From NCBI GenBank assembly GCA_027487055.1, contig JAIYEJ010000124.1, forward strand, positions 1 to 6,166: a DNA stretch of 6,166 nt, written 5' to 3'. Below, piece after piece: positions 5,724-6,166 of the stretch. Position 1 is the first letter of the stretch, and every line of letters begins with the position of its first letter. Position numbers and translations under genes: made by a program. Under the pieces are notes generated by a model. The model worked only from the letters and a program-made list of their open reading frames with translations, did not search any database and had not been told where the DNA came from. Source of the stretch: Methylotenera sp. Lineage in GTDB: Bacteria > Pseudomonadota > Gammaproteobacteria > Burkholderiales > Methylophilaceae.

Positions 5724-6166
5724 CTAAAACTTTACTCTAACCGCAGGATTACCCATGTACAATTCATTGTCTTTGGTGTTTCGCAAAATAACGGCACCTA
5801 CACCAATACGAGTCTTGGACCCAATTTTATTACCTTGCAAAATCACCGCGTTTACCCCAAAAAAATTCAAATCACCAATTTCACAATTACCAGATATACG
5901 CACAGAAGGGCCAAAAGAATTATAATTCCCTATTTTTACATGATGACCTAATGATACAGCACCATTCAAAATATTAAAATTACCTATTTCAACAAATGTG
6001 CTAATTCTGCATCCTAGAAAAACTATATTTCCCTTACCCAAATCAGCTGTTTCATCGTCAAAAAAAATTGTATTTGGTGCTATCAAATTCGGAAATTCAA
6101 TCAATGGATTTAAAATGGCATCTGAAATGGTTCTTAGTATTTGGGGGTTTGCAATCGCTATAACTA
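5724..6166 (-). CDS. Sugar N-acyltransferase, PglD/NeuD family, N-terminus beyond the window
   Basis: The frame is open to the right edge, so this is a 5'-truncated gene: 146 residues are visible of a family usually near 200-215. The first visible residues, VIAIANPQILRTISDAI, match the end of the N-terminal Rossmann-like nucleotide-sugar-binding domain of PglD/NeuD proteins (compare the AIGNN-x-x-R motif). A TTG at 6104-6102 could be mistaken for a start, but the homology continues through it. The rest is a left-handed beta helix of hexapeptide repeats (VEIGNF, VKIGNY, CEIGDL, NKIGSK) ending in the usual MGNPAVRV cap. LGHHVKIG contains the predicted catalytic histidine, residue 74 of the visible part, aligned with His125 of C. 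jejuni PglD. Family members move an acyl group from a CoA or ACP thioester to the 4-amine of a UDP-amino sugar. Here the likely acceptor is the aminotransferase product and the donor may be the cassette-made acyl-ACP; plain acetyl-CoA remains possible. Confidence 0.87.
   Translation of the reverse strand, partial: VIAIANPQILRTISDAILNPLIEFPNLIAPNTIFFDDETADLGKGNIVFLGCRISTFVEIGNFNILNGAVSLGHHVKIGNYNSFGPSVRISGNCEIGDLNFFGVNAVILQGNKIGSKTRIGVGAVILRNTKDNELYMGNPAVRVKF

Larger units (their letters stand above)
1..6166 (-). other. Single leftward operon of a surface-polysaccharide locus
   Basis: All eight genes read leftward. Junctions from right to left are 1, 1, 2, 164 and 34 bases of spacing, then a 1-base overlap and a 14-base overlap. 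No convincing terminator or opposing gene interrupts the series. The contents are nucleotide-sugar enzymes plus a small acyl-building set, which is characteristic of O-antigen or capsule gene clusters. No glycosyltransferase, flippase or polymerase is in the window, so these must lie outside. Co-transcription is inferred from spacing only. Confidence 0.75.

Noticed and set aside
5724..6104. A complete 126-residue acyltransferase starting at a TTG codon
   Set aside because: The frame is open upstream to the window edge and the extra residues match the PglD/NeuD N-terminal domain, so the gene is partial rather than short.
1..6166. CRISPR arrays, tRNA or rRNA genes, insertion sequences and attachment sites
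   Set aside because: No regularly spaced repeats, RNA gene signatures, transposase frames or terminal inverted repeats are seen; coding sequence fills nearly the whole window.

Overview
This AT-rich window is one densely packed stretch of a surface-polysaccharide (O-antigen or capsule) locus, most likely from a member of the Bacteroidota, probably Flavobacteriia. The low GC, the near absence of Shine-Dalgarno sequences, the A-rich leaders and the style of the proteins all suggest this; no ribosomal or marker gene confirms it. All eight genes lie on the minus strand, so the operon reads from the right edge to the left edge. The first and last genes run out of the window.

In transcription order the genes are: (1) a left-handed beta-helix sugar N-acyltransferase of the PglD/NeuD family, whose N-terminal part lies beyond the right edge; (2 and 3) two tandem FabH-like ketoacyl-ACP synthases III, both with intact Cys-His-Asn triads; (4) an FabG-like short-chain dehydrogenase/reductase; (5) a dedicated acyl carrier protein; (6) a PglE/LegC-like PLP-dependent sugar aminotransferase; (7) a non-hydrolysing UDP-GlcNAc 2-epimerase (WecB type); (8) the N-terminus of an extended-SDR nucleotide-sugar epimerase/dehydratase. 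Genes 1 to 4 are separated by 1 to 2 bases, genes 6 and 7 share one base (TAATG), and genes 7 and 8 overlap by 14 bases. The only sizeable non-coding stretch is 164 bases in front of the ACP gene.

Taken together, the window looks like a miniature discrete fatty-acid/polyketide synthase embedded in an amino-sugar pathway. The condensing enzymes, ketoreductase and ACP would build a short beta-hydroxyacyl chain. The aminotransferase would make a UDP-4-amino-4,6-dideoxy sugar, and the PglD-like enzyme would attach an acyl group to the new amine. No dehydratase or enoyl reductase is present, so the chain should keep its hydroxyl groups. Two condensing enzymes fit either one round (3-hydroxybutyryl) or two rounds (3,5-dihydroxyhexanoyl). 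The second group is known on QuiNAc4N in the Flavobacterium psychrophilum O-polysaccharide. The link between this cassette and a particular acyl group is inference. The last two genes probably supply another nucleotide sugar, for example through UDP-ManNAc.
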